Shown piece by piece: positions 8,994 to 20,986 of a DNA stretch of 50,015 nucleotides; within the stretch, counting starts at the first letter, position 1, and each line of letters starts with the position of its first letter. The notes under the pieces are model-generated. The model was not told where the DNA came from. It ran no database searches and saw nothing but the letters and a program-made list of their open reading frames with translations. Origin of the DNA: Tieghemiomyces parasiticus (Eukaryota > Kickxellomycota > Dimargaritomycetes > Dimargaritales > Dimargaritaceae); contig JANBPT010000259.1 of NCBI GenBank assembly GCA_027575765.1, positions 1 to 50,015 on the forward strand. Reading direction: 5' to 3'. The translations under genes were made by a program, and so were the position numbers.

Positions 8994-11612
8994 TCAGTCA
9001 AGGAGATCCGGCTCCGTACCGAAGTAACGGTCACCAAAGTTGCCCAGCCCAGGCTCGATATACAACTTATCCACCGACAGACTGGGGTCGACCATGGACG
9101 ATACGATGCGTACCCGGGGGAACGCGAGGGTCAGCGCGTGGATACCCTGGGGGGCGGCCAGCAACGTAAGGAAGATGATGTGGTCCTCACGCATCCCATA
9201 GTCCAGCAGTACGCGGACGGCCATCAGGGCGGCGGCACCGGTACCCACCAGGGCGTCCATGAGTAACACGTACCCGGTGGCCATGTCACGGGGCAGTTTG
9301 CAATAGTGCAACTTGGGCTCGTTGGTGATGGGGTCGGACTGGATCAGGATCTTGCCGATCGCCACGTCTTTGCACACCTTACGGAGGCCGGTTTCCATGG
9401 TGGACCCGGCCCGCAGGATGGAGACCCCGCACACCCGCTTGGTTGGCACGGTGCCCGGGTAGAGGGCCCCCGTCGGCGTCGTGACGGTGGTAGGCTCAAA
9501 AGGGAGGAGGGACAGGCCCCGCTCGACGACCAGAGTGCAGAGGCGCTCCGAATAAAAGATAAAGTCGTGGCGAGAGGTCCGGCGGTCGCGAATGATGGTG
9601 TGCAGACCGCGCAGCTGGTTGGTGGCCGGGAGGACGGTGAGCTGCGGTTTATCGGTCAAGGTACACAGGCTATGAGGGACGCGGGCCAGTTCCCACCGGA
9701 AATTGAGGTGGCTCTTTTCGAGCCGCTGGGTGATGAGCTGGGTGAGCAGGTGGATGGCCCGGTGGTTCTCGAGGCCGCGGGGCACAATCACGTCGGCATT
9801 GCGCATCGTCGGGTGGATGTAGGTCTCGTAGGACGGTTTGACGAACCGCTCGTACTGCTGGAGGACACCTTGCAGGTCACGGCCACGCTGTGATACATCG
9901 CGCTGCAGGCGGCGGGCCAGACGGACGTCGCCGTCGGCGTCCACAAACACCTTCATGTCCATCAGGCTGAGTACGGCCGGGTCGTAGAGTCCAAAGATAC
10001 CCTCAAAGATGACCACATTGGCCCCGTAGACCGTCTGCGTCTTGTCGGTGCGCGAATGGGTCTTAAAATCGTAGATGGGAATATCCACCTTCTTGCCTTG
10101 CTTCAGCGCCAGCAGAGTCTCGTACAGCAGGTCATAGTCGAAGGAATTGGGGTGGTCGAAATCATGCTCGTTGCGGAATGCCGCGGCCGACTGTTCCGGC
10201 GTGAGTGGCTTGTAGAACGAGTCCATGCTCAGGATGACCACCCAGGGAACGTTCAGTGACTTGATAATCACCCTGAGAGGAAGTGGGAAAGTGAGGGGGG
10301 TGGTGGTACGAAGGGTAAGGAGAGTGCGGACATGTCATGATGATGGGGGGGGTGAAAGGACCGATTCAGGAATGGGATCGGACAGAGAATAAGAGTAATA
10401 ATAAAGTGGCATGAAGTCAGAGCTGACCTGCGCCATCGATTGCAGGAACGAAACTGTGGATCGGTAAAAGTTACTTACTCGGCTACACTGGTTTTTCCGC
10501 TTGCACTGCCTCCTGCAAAATGGACAATTGAAGTCAGTAGAGGTGAAGTGAGAGGTTCCCAGTAAAGTAGGGGGTCAAATGCCGAGCTCGGAAGTTAATA
10601 ATGGAGGAGAGCGTTGTGGGCCGTCAATCTTCGCCTCCCTTTGAGCACAAGTATGTGCGATTCCATTAAACCTCAGCAATCACTGGGCAAGTCTTACCGG
10701 CCACACCAACGATGAACACGTCAAGGTTTTTGCCATCACTCCTAAATAAGCGTCATTATTGGGCCGGGAGGTGGTCAAGGGGGGGGTTCAAGTTAGAGAC
10801 TAGCTAAGAAAGAGTCCATTCATTCCCAAGACCCTCCAGCGGCGAATAGGAAAGGAGATCTAATCAGTGACTTACGTATACCACGGGCTGATCCAGGGTG
10901 AGTAAGGGACATTGGTATGGCGTGCAAGGAATCCAAATACATGGGTGGGCGTGTCCACGTAAATAAGAATGTAGAGTGGTAATGAAGGTGGAAGCGGGCC
11001 GCGTTAGTGTTTGGCATGAGAGGACAGGGACCGGAACCGTACTCAGATCCCCCCTCCCCTGAGCTCCTCTGACGTGGTGACACAGGGGGCCGCGGTTGGG
11101 TCGTGCGGGCCGACTTGGCCGGGGAAAAAAAGGCAACGTGAGGAGGGGGCAGGAGATGGAGGCGCGGAGTCCGTTCGTCTCCGGATGATGAGCAAGTCCT
11201 GGCTACATTGCCACCGCGGTTGACGCGAGCCGCGGTGTGGACGGTAGATGTCGGGCTCCTACACCCGAGAGAACTCCGCCAGCTTCATCGTTGGTCACTC
11301 GTGGCGCTCCCGGGGTTTCAGCCAACGTACACACTTCCTAGCTTTTACCCCCCCCCGGTGACCACGACGAAGGTCCCGCGACTTGGCATAGCTGGAAACC
11401 TTAGCCGTTCGGCTGATCCATACCGCAATGTATCAACGTGACTTTCAAGTTGCGCGTTGACTCTCCCCTGGCCTATACCCCTCGCAGAGAGTGAGGGGGG
11501 ATAACTTGTTAGGCCCATTGCAAGCTATACTCTATGCACCAAGGTGGTCGGAAGGGCATACTACTTACGGACGGCCGGAGGCGGTGAGCAGGAGATTGTT
11601 CTTGCGGAGCAT
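8994..11612 (-). CDS. URK1: Uridine kinase with C-terminal UPRT-like domain, five exons
   Basis: Phosphorylates uridine and cytidine in pyrimidine salvage. The C-terminal half is a uracil phosphoribosyltransferase-like domain, as in yeast Urk1 and animal UCKL1. Exons on this strand are 11612-11569, 10887-10876 (12 nt), 10741-10698, 10512-10479 and 10272-8994. All junctions are GT-AG with GTAAG-type donors and all phases fit, giving about 470 residues. Across the small exons the protein reads ASGR-PPWYT-SDGK-NLDVFIVGVAG-GSASGKTSVAE-VIIKSLNVPW, so the P-loop GGSASGKT is split by an intron. The long exon carries LSMDSFYKPL, FDHPNSFDYD, YDFKTHSR and VFEGIFGLYD of the kinase. The UPRT part has SILRAGSTMETGL, MDALVGTGAA and GNFGDRYFGTE. 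The start at 11612 has a GCCATG context, but the frame stays open upstream to an acceptor-like CCCAG at 11654, so an extra 5' exon is possible. Confidence 0.88.
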
Positions 11613-11653
11613 GGCGGAATCCAGCGTAGCAAAGCGCTCGACGTCGAGGCAGC

Positions 11654-14600
11654 CTGGGAAATGCGGTTGAGTGGTGACGGTGCTTCGAGGATTTGGTAGG
11701 AGCGGCAGTACTCCTCAAGGGTTCGAGCTGGCGTGTGGATTCGGCGAGGACGTGGGGGGAACAAATGCAGAGACGGGTGACGGTCTGTCAATGGAGTGGG
11801 GTAGCGAGCTCGCAGCGTGAGGTACGTGGTGGTCGGTCGGTTGAGCGTAGGGGGAGTGAGGTAGGCCTGGCCTGGCCGGGGGGTTGCACTTCAGTTAAAG
11901 GATGTAGCGACGGGTGGAATGCACAGGGTTTAAAGTAGTGCCCCAACAGAGGTGAGCAGTTGAGCGGAAAGGAAGTGGTATGTCTCGGAGATAGGCCCGA
12001 TACGACAGGAAGCGGCGAAGGGGGGGCGGAGACGGAGGGGGGGATGTAGAACGGTCACAGGCCACTGGGGTGAAGGGGAGCAGCAGGGCCGGGCTAACTG
12101 GTCGCAAGCGTATATGGGCCCGTCTGTGTGGGTGGGGTTGAGCGGGAGGATCATCAGTGATACGCCCCGACATGGGCTGGTGGAACGATGGAGTATCATA
12201 TCCCCAGCTGGATCTGTTAGCGGGGCGGGGGACTAAAAGATGGCAGCTGGAGGGGAAAAGGGTGGAATCGAGTGGGATAGAGTGCACACGACGTTCGTGG
12301 CTGAGGAATGGACAAGGCCGCCGCCCCAACCGTAGAAAGGCGCGACTCGACACTCACACTCGTCGACCGGCCTGTGCGACGTGAGGCGGCTGGGTGCACC
12401 AAATGAGATAGGCAAGGCGTCCGCCCGTGGCGCTAGCGGTTGGCTTTGGCCGGTCCGGCCTTACCACACTAGTCGACTTGGGGCGATGAGACCTCCCTGC
12501 TGGTCCAGCGGAGGGCCTGGTCCGAGAAACTGGCCAAGCAAAGCGATGCGGTATAGGTGCTTGGCCAGCAGGCCGGCTACAGGCTACTTAGCCACGTGAT
12601 ACGATGGCAATCACGGTTGCCGGGCGCTTAGCTTGGTCTGGAAGATCGCCGTCCCCCCTCCAAGCCTACCAGCTAGCGTTGTCGCCCTGACTGCCCCTGG
12701 TCATAATCACCTCTCGCTGACCCCATCCTGGATTCGACCCAGGGGCCCAGCCACTGCTATTTAGCTCCGGCCGGCAATTCAATCCCCGCCCGCCGGGTGG
12801 CGAATTTGGAAGAAAGGTCGATATGGATAACGTCAAATTGGGGTACCCGGCATGCCGGTAGCGGATGTGGGCCTCCATCCCCGCCAGGAGCTCCTCTCGC
12901 ATGATATAGCTGGCCCACACGGAAGCCTGTCGATAAGTTTATCTGCGCGGCTGGCACATCGTGACCAGCGGGAGATATCTGTAGGGCCGAGTGAAGGTAG
13001 TCAGTGTTCGGCGGCTGGGAACAGTGGAAAAAGATGAAGGACCTCACCAATGCGACCGAGTGACCCGGTCTGTGCCGATCTGATTTATCGGCTAGCACGA
13101 GCAATCAGGCTGTCGCTGGAACCTCCCCCACCAACACTTGTAGTGCCAGTCAAACACCCATATCGACATCGCTACCAATGTATGGTCTGACAGGGTGTAC
13201 CGTCGTCCAGAGCGGGGACTCTGTCCCTTGCACGAACCGACTTGGAGGTGGGAGGTAGCCCTGGATAATTAAAAGGAGAGGCTGTGGGTAGGACAGGTCC
13301 GGTTGCGATTCAGTTGGGGCGCAGACAGACATGTCGGCGGTGTAAGCTCACTTGGGGGACTGGCTACCAGTTCATCATGCGTTGCCAAAAAAGGCGTTCC
13401 GGCTGCCGCCGACGACGACGACCAGGCCCAAACTATCCGCTCTACCCCAGGTATTCCACGCCATATCCACCGCCCCAATCAAGCACCGCGGCCAACTCGG
13501 GCCGCCCCCAAGTGAGGTTAAATGCGATATCTATTGATATTGACGCATCAATCTACCATCATTGTGTCTGGCCGTGGCACTGGTAGCGACTGACGTGTGA
13601 TCAGCCTCTTAAAATCCCACGAACTCCACACTACGTAGTCAAGGTAGACACGACTTGGCGGTGTCTGCATGCACCTTCGCAAGGATGCCGTGGGTAAACC
13701 GAAGGCCCGACGTGAGGTCCCACGACCCAAGGGTGAGGCCGCTTAGCATACATCCAAGACTTTGGTGACGGATCCCGCGGGAGTCAGCTGGCTTTATGCG
13801 GCGAGCAGTATAGCGGAACCATTTTGGGGTTGAGTCTGACCTGACCGCATACATTTTCTCCAACGCGGCAACCATGGATAATGACGGCCGGGAGGGGAGG
13901 GAAAGAGAGACTAGATCTCCCCGTAACGCAACCACTGGATATTGGGGAAGGTTATGGTTGTGGGTCGTGGAACCTAGTAACGGCTGCTCTGCTTGTTTAT
14001 ATGCCTATTGACAAGATTGACCCCGTGATGTCAAAGAGGGTTTGGCCGAGCTCGGCAAGGCGCCTCGCCTGGTCTGTCCAGTTCGACCTGGGCCATCGCT
14101 TACGAATAACCATGGGTTATCAGGTCAGATGGTGATGCGTATAATTGTCATGTCGACTGCACGGCCAACGCCGACTCGACGTATACTCTCAGCGCTTAGA
14201 CCTCCTACGCTCAACATGGTTACCCTAGCCCCTGGCGGGTCGAGGCCCCAGGGGCCGCCCGTTATGTCCGTGGGGACCGCCGCAGCCGCCATCTTCGCGT
14301 CCTTTTACTGCCATCTATCGCTGCGGTCAGCAGGCCCGCCCTGCTCTATCCCCTCCGGCGTCCCTATGACCTACGCTGCGATCTCGAGGCCACCCTTTGG
14401 CGGAGTTTTGTTTTATGGCGTATGGATGGGCGGGGAGGGGGTGCGGCGCGTCTGTCAGCCACTCCCCAGTCCTTTCGGGGGACCCGCGTCCAGACTATAC
14501 ATACTAATTTCGGTGGGAGTCTAAACGACCGCATTAAAGTTTTTTTTTGGGGGGGAGGATACGCACGGAGCTTGTTCATTGTCGACGCCACCGCTCTCTG

Positions 14601-17344
14601 TTTCCAGTAGCAAGGATTCTTTGTGACCTAAGCCTGCAGCGTCGGTGACCATTCACGCCACCAGTTGCTAGCTGTGCTTGATTAGAAACGGCACCCGTCC
14701 TCTTTGGGCTTACCACATCGCTGCACTGAAGTCCATCCCGGGTGCGTCAGTGTATGCGTGTGTGTCCTAAATTACCTGAACGGACCAGAAACGGCTTCTT
14801 TGGCTCGCCGTGTAAATATGGCTGGGGAAAATCTAAACGGTATGGCAATCGGTGACCAATCCCTCTCACGTCTGTCGCTGCGCCCTAGTGCAGTTCGTCG
14901 TGTGCTGGATATGGCGCTCACGGCCACAGTTAAGCCAGCCTAGTGCCTCTTATTTCCATCAGTATTAACGGCCGCCCCCCCCCCCCGCTTTCTCCTAAAC
15001 ACCCCATTAGACGGCTGCCCCTGGTTTCCTCCCGCCACTTCACGCAATGGCCCTCTCCTCAGCCCGACCCGATGTCGTTAGTGGCCAAGAGCTGGTCGTT
15101 CGGCCGTGACCATCGGGGCCCATCAGCGGCCCTCATTTGTCAATCCGACGACACGCATCTATGCCCCGTTGTGCAGCGCCGTGCGTCGAGGGCAGCACTA
15201 TATTTCTGAACGACCGGTTAGATAGTAAAGGAGAAGGGCCCGGGCAGACCAGAGGAGGGGGTTGGAGGATGCTGCTGACTAGTCGGTTCGTTCATCATGT
15301 CTCCGTGTAATTTTTCGAACACATTGATTACGCGCCCGAGGGGTCTGGCGGTCGAGTACTCCCGTGACCAACCTCCGTGGCCCTTGGGCCAACTGGACGG
15401 GCCTTCCTGCATTGCCGCGTCGACGCCGCTCGACGTCTCCGCCTGTCAGGCGTGTTTAGGGTTACACGGACACCAAGCCCGTACAATCGAATGGGGGGGC
15501 GGATTAAACGTCTGACGCCATGGCGCAACCCGCCTCCGCCCGGCATCCGGCCCCAGCCACCGCCGAGCCGGCTGTTCTTTTTCGAACGGCTACGCGCGCG
15601 CCTAGGCGTTGTGGGATCTCAAGCTGATCATATCGAAGCTGACAGCCTATTGTAGCGATATTATTATGATTATTCCAATCGCCACACTCATGCCTCACCC
15701 TTCATCACGGTCGATACTGCAACTCTCCGCTCCACTGCTTTGCACTGACCGGCCGATGCTTGGGTCATCCTCCCTCACACTCTGTCCATTACGGTCGCTG
15801 GTAGCCCCCCCTGGCCTCCTGCTGGACTCACCTTGCCTTTTTTGGGCCTATTACCCATACCCATAGACATGTCCTTCTTCACCTTCGACAACTCGCTCTC
15901 CCACCTGAGCAAAGCCCTTCACTCTTCTCATCTCCCCTTCTTCCTCCCTTTTTTTCCTCTTCACACAATGCCGTCAGTGATTTGCGTCTGGTTGCAGCCC
16001 ACCGGTTGCCCTTATTTAATACCCGACCTGCCCTGCAACCGATCTTGTTGAATCCATCTCCCCTTCTATTTTTCGCTGGTAGCCGGTGACTCGTTAGTCC
16101 TCGCCTCTGTTTCCAACCCATTACAATATTACCCTTTTGCTACTCATCCAAACTTCACCTCGGGTCCCGGTGGTAGCTGACCAATACCCACGTCTAGTCG
16201 CAACCTACAGCTCCGCCGAATTGCCTCGTTAATTTGGAATACGGACGGCCCTGCACCTGTTTTTTCTTTAAATGTACCAGTCCTTGCCACCCCCGCTTCA
16301 TCGACTGTTCCGTGTCTGTTGTTGATATCCCTGCACTTCTGCCGCACGGTCAATCGTCAGCACGGCGTGCATAGCCTCCCTCCCATCACCTTATTTAGGA
16401 CCTAACCGCTGGGAGTGTTGGCACTTTTTTATCAGTAAGCCCTTTCCCTCCCCCCCCGCGTCGGCGCACTTCATTTCCGTCTAGTCGTCAAGCACTCGTT
16501 ATCCCCTGCCCCTTCCCGCCCGGTTTCTCCACCACCACCGCCACCATCCTCGCCCCGCCTCGCCGCGTGACCCCTTGGGAGTCTCAGACCGTGCCACAGG
16601 TGACTTCCGCCTTGCAACTTGGGTTTCCGCTCCTTCCCCACCCCTGACCTATTTCACCACCGCCGCGCTCCCGCAGCCCTTATCGCCTACCCGTTTCGCC
16701 GCCTGGTCCCGTCAGGCCGACCCTGGATCCCATATATAGTAGCCCGTCCTCTTCTCTCGGAGCCGCTATCCGACTCCGCCGCCACGACCGGTCTCGCTAA
16801 CAATTTCCGCCGTTCATCTGTCGGCACCTTGTTCGGCCCCCTACTGGCCTGCCTCAGTTGCCTCCTATTAGCCCGCCTCGCCTCACAAGCCCCTTTCACG
16901 AGGCCATCCGCCACTCCCGACGCGTTGCTGGCCACAGCCCCCCCACCAATCGCCCTTCTACACCCCCCCTCTCTGACCAACGCTGATCTTTCACGCGACG
17001 GCTACCTCCCTGCTATCTCCTGGCGACTAGCCTTGCCGTTTATAAACGCCCATGTCCGCTACTGTCTCTCCACACCTCGTAGCCGTCCCGTCCCTTCCCC
17101 CCTTTTATTTATATATATATATACCACTCGCTGTTTTCACAGACTGATCAGATCAGCCACTAGTCACCTCGTCTGCCTCCCTGCTCCAGCCACACTGTCC
17201 GTAGACACTTCCTGCTCCTCCATTCTTTCCTAATCTATTTCCCCCCTGCACTAGCGCCCAGGCCTTCACGAGCGCCACTCCTATACCACCCGCTCGGCGC
17301 CACCTTACTCTTGTCTGCCTGTGTCATACCCACAATTTCCTAGT
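11654..17344. other. Long gene-free region with pyrimidine-rich leader before the first arrestin
   Basis: No convincing protein gene. Possible 5' exon or leader of the uridine kinase gene lies at its left end; a GTGAGT donor at about 12357 with an open frame before it is a weak candidate. From about 15660 to 17340 the plus strand becomes strongly C/T-rich, and a TATATATATATA tract sits at 17109-17124. This looks like the promoter and leader of the arrestin gene. Scattered open frames here are short, lack ATG starts or motifs, and overlap on both strands. Confidence 0.55.
17109..17124 (+). promoter_or_regulatory. TATA tract upstream of first arrestin gene
   Basis: An alternating TA run about 220 nt upstream of the ATG at 17345, embedded in a C/T-rich strand. 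Probable core promoter element. Confidence 0.45.
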
Positions 17345-18625
17345 ATGGGCAAACTATTCAAGACCAACTTCGGCTACGGGGGCTTCAGCAGCACCTACTT
17401 CCAGGAGCGCATTCCAGACAATGTCCGGGGCGGGTACGAGAGTTCCGCCGACCTCCTCAAGCTGAGCAACGTCCGGCCCAGTGGCAGTAAACCTCAGCTC
17501 AAGATTGTCCTCCTGCAGAAACCGCTCTTCATCCAGGACACCGACCTGGACCGGCCGGCGTGTGTGCTCCGTGGTTACCTTCTGTTGCGTCTCTCCGAGC
17601 CCACTAAGTTCACCGAGATTGCCCTCGATTTTGGCGGCAAGCTCAAGACGTGCTGGATGGACAACTCCGGCGAGTACTCCGTGCCGCACGCCGAGTCCCG
17701 GCCTATTATTGAACATCGTTGGACTTTTCTCCGGTCCACCAACCGTGCCATCCGCCTCGACGCCGGCGACCACCAGTACGACTTTGAGCTCGTTCTGCCT
17801 GGTGCCCTCCCGGAAACCGTGCATACCCACCACTTATCGGTCGTCTATAAATTGCGGGCCGTGGCCCGGCGCCCTGGCTTCCGACTCAACCTATCTGACA
17901 CTGAGTATGTGGCTATCAAGCGACAACCCTCTACTTGGTCTTGGACCCACCTCAATTCCGTGTCAGTCACCAACATTTGGAACGACCTAATCCAGTACGA
18001 GGTGTTCCTACCCATCCGATCATGTACCGATGACGAGTCCGTGGACGTATCCTTCAAGTTTTTACCCATGGATCCGATTGCTAAGGTCCTCAGTGTCCGC
18101 ATCTTCCTCAAGGAATACGCCAAGTACCAGTCGCCCGTCTCGGGCCGCCACAAGGACTGGTCTCACATTATCAGCCAGACTCAGAGCGGTGGCCTGCTGG
18201 ACCAGTTCGACGCCGCAGCCGCGGCCTCAGTCACGGACCCCGCCAGCAGCGGTGAGGTGTCGCTCGATATGACCCTGGATATCCCCACCGCCTATGCCCG
18301 GCTCCAGTACGACACAACAACCCCCAGCCTGGAAGTCTCCCACAAAATTAAGTGCGTGCTCCAACTCCGCGACCGGCTAATGCAGGTTCACACCGTCTGT
18401 ATCGCCATTCCATTCGTCGTGTGCCCCAAAACCATGGAAGGGATGCACAATTTGCCAGCCTATGATACCTTGGAACAACACACCACCCGCGTCTATAGCG
18501 CCATGCCTCCGCCGTCCTACGAAACCGCCGTATCGTCCCCTCGTCGCCCGACATCATCGCCCCGGTCGAGTACTGGTGCCGTGTCGCCCTTGCGCCTCCC
18601 GTCTAATGCCATCACCGTAGCCTAA
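17345..18625 (+). CDS. Arrestin-related trafficking adaptor (alpha-arrestin), paralogue 1
   Basis: A 426-residue single-exon protein. The frame is open before 17345, but the first ATG is here (MGKLFKTNFGYGG). It has an arrestin N domain from about residue 52 (LKIVLLQKPLFIQ, then RGYLLLRLSEPTKF) to about 200 (DHQYDFELVLPGALPETVHTH, YKLRAVARR). An arrestin C domain follows at about 215-365 and includes YDTTTPSLEVSHKIKCVLQL. Near the C-terminus a PPSY motif (about residue 388-391) and a preceding LPAY are typical docking sites for WW domains of Rsp5/NEDD4 ubiquitin ligases. In fungi such adaptors direct ubiquitination and endocytosis of plasma-membrane transporters. Closely similar in domain phrases to the gene at 29778-31937 (for example VKRQP against IKRQP, LPETxHTxH), so the two are paralogues. 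The specific ART/ALY subgroup is not assigned. Confidence 0.9.
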   Translation: MGKLFKTNFGYGGFSSTYFQERIPDNVRGGYESSADLLKLSNVRPSGSKPQLKIVLLQKPLFIQDTDLDRPACVLRGYLLLRLSEPTKFTEIALDFGGKLKTCWMDNSGEYSVPHAESRPIIEHRWTFLRSTNRAIRLDAGDHQYDFELVLPGALPETVHTHHLSVVYKLRAVARRPGFRLNLSDTEYVAIKRQPSTWSWTHLNSVSVTNIWNDLIQYEVFLPIRSCTDDESVDVSFKFLPMDPIAKVLSVRIFLKEYAKYQSPVSGRHKDWSHIISQTQSGGLLDQFDAAAAASVTDPASSGEVSLDMTLDIPTAYARLQYDTTTPSLEVSHKIKCVLQLRDRLMQVHTVCIAIPFVVCPKTMEGMHNLPAYDTLEQHTTRVYSAMPPPSYETAVSSPRRPTSSPRSSTGAVSPLRLPSNAITVA

Positions 18626-19466
18626 CCTCCCCCCGTAATGATCCCGAACGTTTGCTAAACCTCAATGTTCTTTCCATATTTTTGGTCCCAGCTCGCCTGG
18701 AAGGGCTATAGTTTTGTTTTTTGTTTAGCTTTTTCCACCGCCCCACTTAATGACCCCCCCCCTCTCGCTCGCCCGGTAAATTTCTGCACAATCCGCCGGT
18801 CACTCCGGTCTTTCCATATTAGCGCCATGTATACCCCTCTTCTCTCTAGTCTAACTTCATCCTCGCTCCACACCGTACCGCTCTCTGATATATATTCCCC
18901 GCATGTTTGGCCACTGGCTCGACACTCCTCTTTTTCCCTCGCATGTGCACCTCATTCATAATCCAACATCGTTCCATACGGCCTCACGGCTTTAGTTTCT
19001 ATATCGAACTTGTATAATACACACAGGCATATCCCTCCTCCTCATGCCATGATTCAGTTGGGATACTGTCAGTTTAATTAGCGAAGTTGTGGCCATCGAA
19101 GCAACTCGGTCATGGTTGATTTGAAACCACAGGAAGTGCAGTCGGATACATTACCTGAACCGTGCACATCGCTTCTAAGCGGCTCTGACGTTGCCTCTGC
19201 CGGTATTGGCTAGAAAAGTGATCACTTGGTCCAAGAGGATCCACGCCCGTGTAGCTCATTCGCCTCCTTTCCGAAGTAATAATCCACCAACCGACCTGGT
19301 CCAGCCCCCCCCCTACCAGCCATCATTTTACTTCAACCCCAACCCCTCCCCTCATTTCTCTTGAGTCACTTGGGCCTGTCGCTGCCAGGTGATAGTCAAT
19401 CGCCAAGCCCCTGGTAACCAAACACCAAGTCGGTTTAAAGAGGGGGGAAGGGCAAGGAGAGGGGGG

Positions 19467-19492
19467 GAGGAGGAGGAGGAGGAGGAGGAGGC
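19467..19492 (+). repeat. (GGA)n simple repeat
   Basis: About nine tandem GGA/GAG triplets directly following further G-runs. Purine-only strand; may form triplex or quadruplex structures. Confidence 0.85.
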
Positions 19493-20961
19493 GGACCCAC
19501 GTGAACCCTAAGGATCGTGCAGTATTTCCAGGGTTCCTGACTCCCTATTGCTAACAACACGTTCGTTCAAATGAGAAAGGCTTGATGGTTGTATTATTTT
19601 AATTTTTTGGTTGGTATACTAGTCCCCCGCCTCCTGCTTCCCACCTCCCCCCACTCCACTCACCCCTTCAGTCAACCAGCAGAGAGGCAGGGTCTCACGT
19701 GGGTCTACTCGGATAGACGTGGCGATCTGCCTGTCTTTCCGGGTCTTGCCATTCGTACACATCCATCCCTGATCCGGCACTGCAGCCTGTGACGTTAGAG
19801 ATGACATGAACCGTACCTGGTCTGAAAGGGGGGGGTGTGGTAGGAGTTTCTATGTATAGCCATTGCTAAGGAGTATTTTACGGGTAAACTCTCTTCATGA
19901 AGGGAGGGGATGTGAATACTTCTTCTTGATTCGCTCTAGAACTGAACACTATGAAAGGGCCGGCGTCATAGGGTATAAGGCGATCATTAGGTTATGGCAA
20001 AGCTGAATAGTGGATATGATATTGGCGTTATTGAGTCATAAAACCCTGATCCGTGCGCGCGCGAGCGGAGGAAACGAGTAAGAGCGCCCACGTCGGGTGT
20101 CAAAGCCTTGGCGATTTAATGTAAGGGATAAGATCTATTACTCTGATGGTTTGTAACCAGTTTAGTCGGAAATGATCCTACATTCCCGTAGTGAAAACCG
20201 GTGGAAGTTCTACCATTGGGGAAAGGGGGGAAAAGGAGGAGGGGTGAGTGACGGCAGAGGTGGCGCGTCAGGAGAGGCCAATACCCACTACTATTCGCCA
20301 TTGGAGGGACGATGCAGGGGGATGGGGAGGTTCCTGTGGTGTAGCTGCGGACGACAGTACAAATACGTACGCTGCAGGACTGCGGAACTTGTCAAGGCTC
20401 TCAGTTTATCAGCCTTGGGGTTATCTATGCGATGGGATTCGAGGAGGTGATTGATTTCCGACGAGCAGCACTATCAGTCCGAAACCTGTGGCATACTGGG
20501 ACGAATCCGGTTACGGCCGTACAGGCTTGGTGGGTACGTGCCTTTACAACGGGTGTAGAACAGAAACCCATTCACATGATTATCTTTTACCTCACCAGCC
20601 AGGCGCCAAGGGAATGACTAAATGTGGAGAAACTGGTGGGTGGGAGGGGAGGAAGGAAACGATACCCGCTCCCCTCCATTACTCAGAGGGAAGACGCTGC
20701 CCATCTCTTTCGGCCCGCCTACCAGTCCGTGTATGATTTTGTATATGCTGAAATGAGCGCGACCAACTTGATTTTACCTTCGAAAACACCTGTGTGGTGA
20801 GGCGGGTGGGTTTAGGCAACTAAACTGACCCAAGATGGCGGTCGACCCCGGTTCGCTAGAGGCCAATGCGTGAGAGGTGGGGGGGGGGGTTTACCAAAAC
20901 CACAAAGTGTGGTCAATAATACTGTCGTAAGTTGTTGCTCTAGAAATCACTATCCAATTGG

Positions 20962-20986
20962 CTGGGGGAGGGTGGGCGGGCGGGCG
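20962..20986 (+). other. G-quadruplex-forming motif
   Basis: Five runs of three or more G separated by single bases (GGGGGAGGGTGGGCGGGC and onward). This exactly fits the G3+ N1-7 pattern with very short loops, which favours a stable parallel quadruplex. It lies far from any called gene. Confidence 0.7.

Noticed and set aside
12233..12465. Candidate first coding exon of the uridine kinase gene ending at a GTGAGT donor
   Set aside because: Phase would fit the 11653 acceptor, but the frame has no ATG and no family similarity; the ATG at 11612 is simpler.
12716..12760. T-arm-like hairpin (CCTGG-GTCGAAT-CCAGG) on the minus strand
   Set aside because: No matching acceptor, D arm or anticodon arm at tRNA spacing; not a tRNA gene.
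14042..14524. 160-codon open frame on the plus strand
   Set aside because: No recognisable domain, start not supported, overlapped by frames on the other strand; no promoter-like context seen.
16619..17233. 204-codon open frame before the first arrestin
   Set aside because: Has no ATG at its start, is Leu/Pro/Ser-rich as expected of C/T-rich DNA, and overlaps the TATA tract of the arrestin promoter.
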